Below, in pieces: positions 10,561 to 22,332 of a stretch of 64,000 nt of DNA. The first letter of the stretch is position 1. The number at the start of each line of letters is the position of its first letter. A model generated the notes under the pieces. That model had not been told where the DNA came from. It did not search any database and saw nothing but the letters and a program-made list of their open reading frames with translations. The stretch spans positions 62,001 to 126,000 of the forward strand of contig JAHQRK010000038.1 in NCBI GenBank assembly GCA_019828595.1. Reading direction: 5' to 3'. Origin of the DNA: Aphanomyces cochlioides (lineage: Eukaryota; Oomycota; Saprolegniomycetes; Saprolegniales; Verrucalvaceae). The translations under genes were made by a program, and so were the position numbers.

Positions 10561-12298
10561 AATGACATCAAACTGCATTTTCGTAAATTTTCCCTTCAAT
10601 AAAGCTTTGCAATTCTCAACACTTTTGCTGAAGTGTTTCTCAAATTGATCGTGCGATCTACTATGACTATTACCACCGATACCGATGCTTAAACAAATCA
10701 CAGAACTACGAGAAGCTTTGTGCCATTCATTTGGGCACCTGAACTTTATTATTACTCACAACACAGTTATGTTCATTAGTTTAAAATATGCCGTGCTGGT
10801 GAATTCGACCAAATTCATCTAGTTCAGCAATGAGGAACAGCAGAGGCAAACAATTCAGAAAAATCGCAGCAAGCCACTGGCACATTACGTAAATAAATTT
10901 CGTTAGAATAATCCTCAAATACATAGAATGCCTTATGAAATTTTGATTGCTCGAGCAATGCAAAGTATTGGAGTTAAGAGCGATTGCATCTAAAAGTTTT
11001 TCAACTTTGCTTGATGCTGCTCAGTACTTCTAGCTTTATAATATTGGCCAATCAGCCGAAGTGCAAGATTCATTTAATGAAACCAAGTATAAATTTATCA
11101 TTGAACATGGATTCCAGGCATTTGTGTTGGAATCTTTAACACACCCCATACAAAATATTCTGGCAATGGACTGCTGGAATATCTCAAATTGAAGGGAAGG
11201 TTCCGGGATATACACTTCAAAAGTCCAAAACTAGAATTTATCCGCTCCGTGTGTGCTTGTGCAGTGGATTTCAATGAGTAAAAAAATAGATGGACTGAAG
11301 ATTTGACCGAAATGAATGAGTCCCCATGGTCAGAGTTTGTGCTGTGTCAGTTACCAGGTTGTAAATCGCCAAGGACTGCTCCAACCTATTTGTTGCCAAC
11401 GCGAACTCTGGGCAATATACAGTGTTTAAAGTGGGAGTTACTGAAAATCAAAGTTCTCAGTAAGTCAATAACACAAAGTACGTTTATCTTGATGACATTC
11501 GTGCGAAGAATTACAGCCCCTATATAACGAGAGCTCAGTGCTATCTGGAGTAGAAACTAAACTACATAGCTTGAGATCATTGTGACGGAAAGATCAAGTG
11601 GTTGACCAAATGAATCCAAGTGAATCATGCACGACCTCTTACTTGAATGGTCTCATGCTTGAACGACATAGCGATTGAAGACTAAATCCACTTCGAGTGA
11701 TTGGAATTGGAGTTAACTTGATGTATCTGTGGTAGTTTGTCTGGTGAACATAGTTTGATGCCAACAAGCTATGGCTCCTCTCTAATTTAGAGCTCCTGGA
11801 AGGGAATCCACCCGAATTGCCGAGCTACAGTACATACGTAAAGCAACGAGATATTGTATAGAAAGTAGACAAGTGTATCAGTCTTCGAGATAATATTGGA
11901 ATCAAAATTTCGCTTCGAATGGCTGGATCGAGCCGCTTGTATCCTAGTTTAACTTGCTGTGATTCCTTCAAGATAGGCAAATGTCAGATTGATGAAGTGA
12001 TCAAAGTTGTATAAGCGTCTTCATATTATAGCACGACGAACAAGAGATTCTGAATATCCTTGAAAATGAAATGTCGGAAACAAATAAGGAATCTCCATCG
12101 TGTTCTGTCTTTGGAAGGTGATCACTGGTGCTGTTGAAATTGCTGGAAATGATTTCATTGGATTTGTACTCTTTATTGCTTAATTGATGCAATATCCATC
12201 GTTCTTGATCAGGGCGATGACGATTTGAGAGAATCTTCTTGCCAAATACAATGACTACAGGATTTCTCCATTTGAATACCTTCATCTTCGTCGTAAAA
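10561..12298. other. No recognisable gene
   Basis: About 1.7 kb between element 3 and membrane protein copy B holds only short unconvincing frames. I found no inverted ends, tandem repeat or RNA-like structure in it. Confidence 0.45.
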
Positions 12299-14239
12299 TT
12301 ACAAGATCCATCTGCACTGGTGGGAATTTTTGTGCACACAAAAAGATGACGTCGCTGATGGATCAAACGTCGCACATTTGTGTCTGCTCAATACTGCGTA
12401 GCTGGAATTGTGTTGACTAGTGCACGATGGAATCGCCCAACACGTGTCAAGCAGCATTTGGTCCAAACAATCGAGCATACTTAGACGCAATTGCATCTTC
12501 ACTTTGCCGTCGGGAGTAAAGCACAAGACAAAGCAGTCAGCAGCTCGATGGCTAAAAAGTGGCATGTTGCGATAGCTGGGATTTTTCTTATACAAAATGT
12601 ACAGCGAGCCGCCAACTTGTTTAACGTTTTTCGGTAATTGGCGCAGCATGAGCAAATAGATGATCCGATTCTTGAGATCGTTGAACGAACGTTGGTGGAA
12701 TGCCTGAGGTACATCCATCGAATGTGGTCCGACGGGATGGCATGCGGACGCTGTTACTCTCGTGAGTCGCGTTGTGCGAATTCTGGTGTTACTGGTCTTG
12801 GTAATCACTCCGACACCTTTACTGTACAAACCTGGCTACAGTTAACGCGTCAAATGATTTTTAAAATCCTTACCAGCGCTCCAGCGCTGAAGTGGCTGAT
12901 ATGCAAGCGAAAAGATAATGGGAATAGTCGCCGTCATACTAGTTGCGAAGAGAACGCCTGCAATTGAACGCTGTTGTGCATAACCAAATGCATGTCCTAC
13001 CTAGAGTTTGATCGTTTGCCCATGGGGACATCCCTAAGGTGTCTTCAATTATGTGAAATGTAGTCATGAAAGGTGTTGAGCCAAACATGCTGGTAATCGG
13101 ACCAAAGTAAAAAGTTGCGGCCATCGCTGTCAGGCCTGGATCTAGTGGAATAAAGAACGCCTCCCATCCTTTTTTCTTCACAAGCATTGATAAACATCGC
13201 ATGACAAAATACGCCGTCCATATCTACAACATTTTGAGTTTTCAAAATATGGATTCTCTCGCCAACATTTCTGGATAGATAGAAGCAAGCCAAGAGAAAC
13301 TGTCCGAGCATGTGAAGTTGGGAAGAACGTAGGAGAGACATGCTGCCATACGCAACACTCAGCCAAATATCAACCACGAATACAAATGAAAGAAATGGAT
13401 CACTGAGAACCAAACAGGTTGGGTCGCCGAAGACAATCTCGTAACGAGTGAATTCCTGTGAAACCCCAAATGTTCTCAAATCGGACTTGAGGATGATGTA
13501 GTTGGTGTAATATCGCTGCCACAATTTCCGCAGCATATAAATGCAGGCGCAACAGCGAAATACCAGCTTCGACCAGCTAAATGCGACGGTGTCCAGAATC
13601 ACAGTTGCGAAATAGACACTGTACATATCCTCATGTCCAACAGGTTCAAACCAGACGCATGAATCAAACGATGGACGACCAAAGTAAAGAGTGTGCTGGC
13701 ATTGAAATGAGACTGAGCGCTGAGTGGCGTCTTGCGCAAAGTGGATTGCAAACGAGCGAAGTCCTTTTCCATAGAAAATAGCACCTAATGAAATAATTCC
13801 AAAGTCACTTGGGCAATATATCACGGCGCTCTACCCGGGAAGTCAATCAAGCTGAAATGCGTTGTGTCGTTCGTTGATGCATTTGACGACAACTTCATTT
13901 CGCTTCGAGCTGCATAAGTATTTGTCTTACTGAGAAGAGCCAAATTCAACTCAGTTCTCCACGTTTGATTGTTGTAGATTTGCTCGAGGTAGGCAAACGT
14001 CCTGTTGTTAAATAGATCGAAATCATCGCTTGTTTGAATGGTTGTTTCTGGTAATACCCATGGAAATGGCTCTGTGATATAAACCAAGATTGGCTAGGCA
14101 AGTAGTCCCAGAATTACGATGACGGCAAAAAGCTTACCATTGCAACGAGTTTGGCAATGTATAAACACGAGATAAGAGTTGACGCACGATTGAACTGCAC
14201 ACGGTTGTATCTACATCTTGGATCTAGCACTTTGGCCAT
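12299..14239 (-). CDS. Polytopic membrane protein of unrecognised family, copy B
   Basis: Six exons can be placed by comparison with copy A: 14239-14138, 14093-13835, 13784-13267, 13223-13001, 12957-12874 and 12831-12299. Introns are 42-50 bp, all GT-AG. Exons 2, 3 and 5 have exactly the same lengths as in copy A (259, 518 and 84 nt), and the total is again 572 residues. The spliced frame has no stop. Features are the N-terminal membrane segment, TEPFPW at the start of the outer domain, N-x-S/T sites, FQCQHTLYFG with SCVWFE cysteines, membrane spans around YEIVFGDPTCLVLS, and a C-terminal domain with SHRAADCFVLC. The chosen ATG (14239) is the only in-frame one near the exon 1 homology. Function is unknown; a cell-surface or receptor-like role is speculation. 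Confidence 0.75.
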
Positions 14240-14808
14240 GCCCCCGTCGTCTATAAGGTGTTTGCCAATGGAAACATTGTGTGAGCTATTTCGGGCTACC
14301 GTTTCGTTTCTAAAATGATGTGGAATATCAAAAGCTGCTATACCTTTGAATCGAATCCAACATTATAGTAAGACATTACATGAATTGAATGAGTTCATAC
14401 TTCGATGAATTGTCTGCATGCAAAACGATTCGCTTTGAGAAAGCTAATGAAGGGAAGTCCTTTTAACTACTTGGCTTAGAGTTGTTACCTCGTCTAGAGT
14501 CAACATGTACTCCTTGGTGTATCAAGAGTGGGTCAAATAGCATTTGTTCCGAATGACCGAGTAGACAGAGTCACTGTTGAACACCAAGTTTATCATAAGA
14601 TGCAAAGTAAAGAAAAAGACAGGGGACTCCTCCGACGAAACTGACTTGAAGAGGGTAGTAAGGTAAATATCGAGCAACTTCACGGACACCGGCGTCAATG
14701 ATAACCTTAATCTTTGATATAATGCTGACAATGAATACTGGGAATAGCTCGATGGGTATACCACCACGTTGCATTTAGATGATGAGGCCTTCTAAATATC
14801 GCCTTGAT
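14240..14808. other. Spacer with a hydrophobic open frame
   Basis: This spacer lies between copies B and C. A minus-strand frame at 14774-14571 is strongly hydrophobic and reads like a fragment of a membrane protein, but I cannot match it to the neighbouring family or to any named one, so I do not call it as a gene. Confidence 0.3.
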
Positions 14809-16440
14809 TTACAAAATCCATTTGGAATTGTGGGAATTGGTGTGAATGCATTTGGAACTCGGTGTCTTGGGCTCAAACGTGGCGCATTTACGACAGTTCA
14901 GCTCCGCGTAGCTTGTCTTGTGTTGACTAGAGCACGACGGAAGAGCCAAATTAGGATCGTTCGACCTTGTGTCCAGACAATCGATCAGACTAAGGCGCAA
15001 TTGAAGGTCAACCTTGCCAGTGAGTGTATGACACAAGACAAAACAATCGGCTGCGCGATGGCTGAAGAGTGGCATGCTGCGGTAAGAGGGGTTAAGTTCA
15101 TATAATTCATACAACGTGCCGCCGAGCTGTTCGGTAGCTTTGGGTAATCGGTGCAACATGCAGAAGAAAATCACTCGGTTCTTGAGGTCATTGAAAGATC
15201 GGTGGTTGAATGAATGAATAGCAACTGAGTTTGGTTCATTGGGTGGACGTATTTGTATTACTGCTGGGATTGATTGGACTCTTGGTATTCGCAATCTCGT
15301 AAAAACTTTGACCAGACCATGGTATTTGTTATTTAGACCTAAGTCATAGTATAATTGATTGCGTGTGTAGCATTAGGTACTTGAACTCAACCACCGCAGT
15401 GGTTGATATGCCAACGAGAAGACAATCGGGAATATTGTAGTCACACCAGAACCAATCACAATACCTGGGATACAACCAACGTGAGCTTCAACTCATTAGG
15501 TTCCTTACATTACACGACGCGTAGTCGTTCGTCCTGGGCGTCGGGTTAAATTTATCTCCGACGATATGAATCATTTTAATCAGGTTCGTTGTGCCAAAAA
15601 GACTCACTATGGGGCCGTTGTACAAAACTGCCGCGATTGCTAACATGCCAGGATCCACAGGCACAAACCACGCTTCCCGTTTGAATTTTTTCACAAGTCT
15701 TGTGGTACATTGCATCGCAAAATAGCTCATCCATACCTACAATATACAATTGGTCAAATCAGGCGCAAAACGTTCCTACCAATCGCGACATGTACAAGCA
15801 TCCCAAGATGAAAAGGCCCAAATCATGGTATTGACATAGTCGCAAGTAAGATAACGTACTGTAGGCAATACCAAGCCAAATGTCCGTAACACATACCAAC
15901 GAAACGAGAAGATTGCTGAGAATCAAACACGTTGGATCACCGAGGATGATTTCATATTGATGGTGATTGGCAGCCACCCCGACTTTGTTCAAGTCTGCCA
16001 TGAGAGCAATCAAAGTACTGTAATATCGTTGCCAGAGATTTCTAATGATATAGGCACAAAGGAAACACCGAAACGCTAGTCTGGACCTGCACAGCCACAA
16101 ACTGTCGAGGATCACTGTGCCAAAATATACAATGTACGTGTTTTCATGGCTAGTTGACTCAAACCAAAGACACGAATCACACAGAGGAAATCCAAATAAC
16201 AGGTTGTGCTGGCACTGAAATCGAATTGCACGATTGTCTCCACCTTGTGCAAAGTTGACAATAAATTTGCGGAGTCCTTCTCCATAGAGTACTGCTCCTA
16301 CATGAAGAAAAAGCAATCAAGTGCGTATGCTCGAAGTTATTTACCTGGAAACTCGACGAAGTTGACACTGGCGGTCGTTGTGGCATTTATTGGCATCAAC
16401 TCAACGACTCTTCGAGCGCCTGTGTCTATCAAGACAGTGA
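14809..16440 (-). pseudogene. Polytopic membrane protein, copy C, 5'-truncated
   Basis: The downstream five-sixths is well preserved and splices cleanly: the end of exon 2 (to 16345), then 16297-15780, 15736-15514, 15464-15381 and 15305-14809. Exon 3 is again 518 nt and exon 5 is 84 nt. Family motifs are present (FQCQHNLLFG, YEIILGDPTCLILS, SHRAADCFVLC). The exon 2 match runs out near 16420-16440, and exon 1, with the start codon and first membrane segment, is missing. In its place the opposite strand carries an exon 2-like piece (fragment E). The copy therefore has no proper start, although its remaining reading frame has not decayed, which suggests that the truncation is recent. Confidence 0.7.
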
Positions 16441-16614
16441 GCTCGTTGGGCGATTTCGATCAATCTAAAGTTCATTCACATGAAGAAATCTATATCAACC
16501 AGGCGCGAACAGCAGACGCCTCCATCGAATACCTTAATATTGACATTTGCAATATGCCACTCCCTGCCAATATCTCTATCACTGACACTGATAGGAACTT
16601 TGTTGATTTCTCTG
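16441..16614 (+). pseudogene. Fragment E: exon 2-like piece of the same membrane protein family
   Basis: The plus strand encodes a stretch that aligns with exon 2 of copies A, B and D: LGDFDQSKV, then EEIYINQ, then ANISITDTDRNFVDFSG. This mirrors GDFDRFN, LEQIYNDQ and the segment ending in GFPG before the exon 2 donor. Nothing after 16614 matches exon 3. The similarity is moderate, so this call is tentative. The fragment abuts the truncated end of copy C head to head, which points to an inversion or an unequal exchange. Confidence 0.4.
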
Positions 16615-17385
16615 GCGCAAAATTTTCTTGTAGACACCATGTATTCTAAGTGTAGGAGTATATCTAATCGCTCTGAACTCCGTTCGAGAGGCTCATACAC
16701 GCACGTTCAACCTTCTTCATCCATGTCCTCTTGCATTCACCATGGAAAAAGCACAATTGCACCAAGAAAGGCTCGAGCATGACGCCAAATGAGAAATCCA
16801 CCAAGGGATAACATTCCTGTTGTTCTAATTTTCACCGAGCTTCGCATGCAAACGCCAACCGGTTCTATGGTATACTAAACTCTTGCAATCTTCGCAGCTC
16901 TGCGCCATGCCACGACTTCGTTTACTGTCTTTCGCCCTACTTTCGCCCTTCGCATGAAAATTGAGCGCTGACACATTGAGTACCTGCTTTTAATCGCACT
17001 TTTGGGAAGCTAGGGCAATCAGAATAGTAGTATTCATCCACGCAGACTTCTTGTCTTCCCTTGGTTTCTTTGTTTGACTCCGGTACAACCTCTTGATCCC
17101 TTTAGGCCCTCTTATTTAATGAAGACATTCAAAAAGGAGATTTCGCCAGGATCCTTATAGTGGTCACCGTGGTGAAGAGTTTCAACCCAATCTGCGACGA
17201 AAGTATGAATAGTAATGGCAAACACTTCGTGCATTTTTGGCAATGAATCCACAACTACTCGTGACACTGTGCGGTTTGCATTAGCTATTTATAGCGTCGA
17301 GTAACCGATTGCCCCCGTAATGAACCTATTTCGCGCACGAAACCGAAGTTTGATCACCTCTTGCGTAAAGCAAAGCAGGTCCAAG
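16615..17385. other. Spacer upstream of copy D
   Basis: There is no recognisable gene here. It would contain the promoter of copy D; I see no distinctive element. Confidence 0.4.
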
Positions 17386-19290
17386 ATGACCAGAGTACAC
17401 AACGAAGGAGCTCCCGCCCGCGTTCATATCAACCGTTGGTCAATTTTCATCAACGTCTTATTCATGTCAAAGCTCGGTAATGTCGCTCCCTTGTCTCTCT
17501 CATGTTTGCTATCTGTAGCCATTCTTTCCATTTATTCACAGAGCCATTTCCGTGGATACATGGGGAGATTTCGATCGATTCAATCATTCGACCTTTGCCT
17601 ACCTCGAACAAATCTACAACGACCAAACTTGGAGAGAAGACTCTCTCTTGGCGTTGAATAGCTCAGCACGAACGTATGTCGTGCGGCACACGATGGTCTT
17701 TTCACCCAATATCTCAACAGTTGACAAAATCGGTCATTACATTGGTTTTCCAGGTACGCGGCATCGTCTATATGTTTCATGACTTGGTTGTGGCACGAAG
17801 GTGGTTTACATTTTGGCCTTGGTCTTCGTGCATTTGCTTCGACGTTTGTCGAGGATATCAAATCGCGCACGAAGCGATTTCAATGCCAACGGACCTATTA
17901 CTTCGGACTTCCATTTAATGACTCGTGTCTCTGGTTCAAATCAACAGGGATCGACGACGGTGGTATACTTTGCGGTCTTCATCATCGAGAGCCCAGTTTG
18001 GAGCTGTTTGAGGTTTATCATGCACGGCTTTCTCAGCTTTTACATTGTTTGGGCATTGTGGCATCGATACTATAAAACATTTGTCAACCTCGTGGCGAAT
18101 TTGCGAGATATGGGCGTCGCAGAAGGTTATTGTCGCTATGAGGTCATTCTCGGTGATCCAACGTGCTTGATCTTGAGGGATCAGTCTATTTCACTCATCT
18201 TCGCGATCGATATTTGGCTTGGCATGGCTTACATAAACTTGTCGGCACTACGAATATGCCAATTTCATCAATTGGGTTTGTATTTTTTGGGTTGCTTGTA
18301 AAAAAATTTATATGTCGCGAGCTGTGAGTACTGATGTAGATGGAAATGGGCTTAGTGAGTTCGTAGGTGTGGCACGGATATTTTAGCATGAAATGTGCTT
18401 CGACAGTTGTGAAGAAACTCGGATGGGAGTCCTGGGTGATTCGTATTGATCCAGGGTTGATGGCTATTGCAGCTGGCCTCTATACCGGGCCTTTGGTGAG
18501 TTTGTACGGCACTACACCTCTCATCGCAATGTTTCAATTTGCTGGCGAAGTTTTCCTTCCTTCGGCGATAAAATTGCAAGCTTTCGACTTGACGTTTGGT
18601 GAGGCGACGGTAGGACCTTGGTCACTGATTTATAGGTGTTGCTGTTGGAGGGATGATGTTTGCGATCCTCCCGATTATCTTTTCTCTCTCTCTGCAGCAA
18701 GTCCAGCATCGAAATTTTTGTAGGTTTCTCAACGATTTTGAATAACTCGAAACACTCTAGTTTTGTGCAACCACGCAAGCAAGGTTTTGCAGTCGTGTAA
18801 GACCCTTGTGAAAACGCCGCCGACAGCACCAACAGATGCTCAATTGTATCCATCATTGCAATCAAATACCATGGATTCAGTAAATCAATTTGATCATCGT
18901 TTCAACGATGTGAAAATCGCATACTGTTTTTTTCTCTTGTTCGGAAGACTGCCAAAACCTATCAAGAAAGTCGGAGGTTCTCTCTACGAACTATATAAAA
19001 AATCCCCTCGCTACCACAAGTCGCCGTTGTTCAGTCATCGTGCTGCCGATTGTTTTGTATTATGTATCACGCGAAGCAATGAGGTCGAGCAGCAGTTGCG
19101 TCTCAGTTTATTGGATTGCTTGGACATGCGATTACGCGATCCATCTTTGGCTATTGCGTCGTGTCAGAGTGGCCATAATACCAGTTACTACGTATTGAAT
19201 GACCAAAAGTGTGCCTCGTTTCAGCCAACTTCCTCCAAGTCCTGCCTTTGCATTCATGAAAGTTGCCGTCCTTGCAAGCGGATCCTGTGA
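17386..19290 (+). pseudogene. Polytopic membrane protein, copy D, frameshifted
   Basis: Exons by homology are 17386-17481, 17519-17753, 17801 to about 18323, 18367-18598, 18636-18719 and 18761-19290. Exon 1 (96 nt) and exon 5 (84 nt) equal those of copy A, and introns are 37-47 bp. Exon 2 is 24 nt short, and its first codons are out of register with the TEPFPW peptide of the other copies, apparently because of a one-base gain and a 25-base loss that cancel. In exon 3 the frame changes near 17955, between SCLWFKSTGIDD and VVYFAVF. An A-rich insertion at about 18300 then brings a stop before the MSR codons. The C-terminal domain is open and keeps SHRAADCFVLC. It is the only long copy on the plus strand. 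Confidence 0.65.
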
Positions 19291-20093
19291 AGCCAGAATA
19301 TATATCTATGTCCAGTAAACCCAATATGTCCCGAATGAAAGCAAGGAGACGGTTCACTTGTTTATTGTTTTGGCTATTGTTGAAATCGTCAATAACGTAG
19401 CACCTCAGGCTGGTACGGTAAATGGCACTGGCAACTCGGCAATTGCATCAAAGCAAGAAATTTACGTTCCTAGTGGATATTGTACCTGTATTCACAGTGG
19501 GTCCTGACCTGGGTCCTATACAAAAACTTATATTTTGAGACCCAGGGAGGAATATCCATTTATAGCATTTGAAAAGATTTGATTGGTTGTACAAAGAATA
19601 TAATTATTGGTTAGAAAATATGAAATTGGAGAAATTTCATTGGTTATATTTTCCATTTCAAGAGGAATGAGAACAGGAACCAAGCATCCATACACTGCGA
19701 AATTTATGAATAAAACCAGAATACATGTTCATTTTTCAATACTAACGTTATTATAGTATGGCATATGGAGGCTAATTTCCGCTGTCGATGGACTTTGGTC
19801 TTGCCCTTGCTGCGAGAACAAAAGCCACACTGTCTAGGTTGCGTGCATATGTATGCTCTATTGCGTTGTTAGGTTATAGATTTGAGCTGTATTCTTACGA
19901 TTTTGCTCGTTTTAATTCCATTTGCAGCTCTAGTGTAGCTTATTGCTTGATTGTTCATGAATTCTATTGTCATGAAGTGTACTTTTATCTTGATATGCCT
20001 CCAGTGGATGGAAATGTAAGTTATATTTTAGCCTATCAGTGGTGTGGGACCTGAAGGAGCAATACCCAAGATATTTTCACTCTGGACTTACAG
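19291..20093. other. No recognisable gene
   Basis: This AT-rich spacer separates copy D from the IS630/Tc1-like element. Only short frames without recognisable content occur. Confidence 0.45.
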
Positions 20094-22031
20094 TGGTCGA
20101 AAGCATCGAGCGACCTTTTTTACATTGTGTCATCATAAAAAAGCGTATTTTTTCAAAATTTTGGTCCTACACATTTTCTTATTGCGAATGCAACCATTCT
20201 GACGAGAGTCTCTCAAATCAAATGCTCTTCATAAAATGATGAAAATAGTACCAAAATGTATGTCATTTTAGACTGTAAAATACAATAATCTGTAATAATA
20301 TATATATTCCTTTGCATATTTGATAAATTATGAAGCCGGTGTGAACCTTTTGACATATAATATTGAGTGACATATGAGTTTGTCATGCAATTCCATTGGT
20401 CGATGAACACCAACTCATGAGACACATGGATGACTGGTCGGTCATACGCGTGTCTCCATATTTGGTTGACTGCCTGCACACGACGATACCTGCAATCACG
20501 ACCGAGCAATACGAGGAGATCACGAGCTTTGTCGACAATTAGAGACATCGGACCGTGTCATGAGACGAACGTCTAGTCATACTTCGAATGCATGCCCATA
20601 TGCGACAAAGGGCACCGCAAATGTTGCAGAACAAATAGCGCAGCTTGTTGGTAGGAGCTTGCATGTCGTCAAAGAGGTTTGGTCAGAATTCCTTCACAAT
20701 GCAAACGTGACTTCAGCTCAAGTAGCTGCAAATAGAATCAACCATAAAGCAAGAATTCCAGACACGAAATCAGTGTTATCAATGATCCAATCTTTCGTAC
20801 GAGAACGCAGATTAACGCGAACTCGAGTGGTCGCGAAAGATGTGTTGAATTTACTGTACGAACACAACGTTATCAAGTACGACCGCAATAACTCGAAGGA
20901 AGTCAATGCATGTTTGAGGCTTGTGCAAAAGTTCTTGATCAAGAAAGGTTTTCGACGAGGTGACAGAAAGGGAACAAAATCTGTAAGGCTTTCTAACGAA
21001 ATCGCGAGTGCTAGGGATAAATACATTCAATACATGGCTACGGTATTTGAGTCCTCACAGCCTCGACCGGTCGTATACTTGGATGAATCCTACATACATC
21101 ACCATTATGCACGCCATAATGACAGTATCTACCACCCTGACGAAGCAAGCGACGCAAAACCAAAGCACAAGGGACGAAGACTGTGCTTTATTGCTGGCAT
21201 CTTAGCCGACGGACCAGACCAATTAAAACTTTTGTCCTACAATGCATTTGAGGGCGGCCGGAAGCAACCAAAGACTATCATGCAATGTTCAACCATACCT
21301 ATTTCGTGGGTTGGTTTGAAAAATTGCTCAATGAAGTCGACGCCTTAGGAAAGAAAAACGTGATCTTTGCGATGGACAATGCCAAATATCATAAGGGTCT
21401 ACCTGACGACACCCCAAAGGGTACATGGACGAAATGTAAACTTGCCGAGGCTTGTCGGAACTTCGACATAGAAGTTGGTGAGTGCGAATATCGTTCAACA
21501 CTATGGGCCAAACTGAAGGAATACATTGCGACGAGCATTTTACCTGTGATAGTGAAAATGGCAAAAGATCGTGGCCACGAAGTCGTCTTCACACCCCCAT
21601 ACCATTCAGACTTCCAGCCTATTGAAATGATCTGGTCAATCGTCAAAGGTGCAGTCGGCCGACAGTACAATACCTCCACCAAGTTTCCAGACGTCCGTGA
21701 GCGACTTGATCGTGAGTTTGATTGCCTACGCATCGGCGTCATTTACGATTGTATTCGTCACACTGAGAGAAAGGTGCTTGACATGGCGACATACCTTGAA
21801 AACTTGGATGCCGCAGACGATCGAGCGGAATCAAGCTTGACTTCGGATAGTCAATCTGAAAGCGATGATGACAGTTGTGACGATTGCAATCTGGGTGATT
21901 TTGATAATTTGTAATGACTCTCCATATTTGATTATCTTATAAATTTATAAATCTCTCTTATGAAAATTGTAGAGTTCGATATCTCCGTAAAATAATCATT
22001 TATCCGGAAGGTCGCTCGATGCTTTCGACCA
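20094..22031. mobile_element. IS630/Tc1-like DNA transposon
   Basis: Perfect inverted ends of 24 bp lie at 20094-20117 and 22008-22031 (they begin TGGTCGAAAGCATCG). The 1.9 kb between them contains one transposase gene broken by a frameshift. I could not identify an unambiguous target duplication next to these ends, so a few more bases may belong to the element. Confidence 0.85.
20560..21914 (+). pseudogene. IS630/Tc1-type DDE transposase, single frameshift
   Basis: The first frame (from the ATG at 20560) has an N-terminal DNA-binding region and the first catalytic Asp, D175, in VVYLDESYIHHH. The second frame, open to 21914, supplies the second Asp in FAMDNAKYH and the Glu in the block SDFQPIEMIW, then an acidic C-terminal tail. 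The two frames join at about 21270-21280, where CCAAAGAC appears to have lost one A from a short run. Apart from this base the gene looks complete, at roughly 450 residues. The enzyme would cut and rejoin the inverted ends at 20094 and 22031. A sequencing error in the A run is an alternative explanation. Confidence 0.82.
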
Positions 22032-22110
22032 GATTGGATCGTCGTCTTGCGCTCTAAATTCAAATTTCCGGCCGGTCATTCAATCCATGGGCTATTGTAG
22101 GCTCCAAGAT

Positions 22111-22332
22111 TGTGGTAGACTTGGCAAATTGGAAACTGAATTATCCTCGTTAATCAAACTATTTATCTGTACACTCTCATATAGGAAGGAACTTCTGCGC
22201 TGAACGCGTGCCTTCGGCCAATCATAAACATTAAATGCATATTTCATATCTGTTTTCGCCATCGTATATCAGTCGTAATCAACTCGAGAACTTTCTAGAA
22301 TATTCTAGTGATTCGTCTATTGCATCACTACA
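22111..22332 (-). repeat. 3' LTR of the chromovirus
   Basis: The LTR begins TG and ends CA on the plus strand. Its first 133 bases match 27814-27946 with four differences. On the minus strand it follows a purine-rich tract (AGGGGGAGAA), and the integrase stop codon at 22317-22319 lies inside it. Confidence 0.85.

Noticed and set aside
14571..14774. Hydrophobic minus-strand frame as a separate membrane protein gene
   Set aside because: It is short, has no clear start or partner exons, and does not match the adjacent family.
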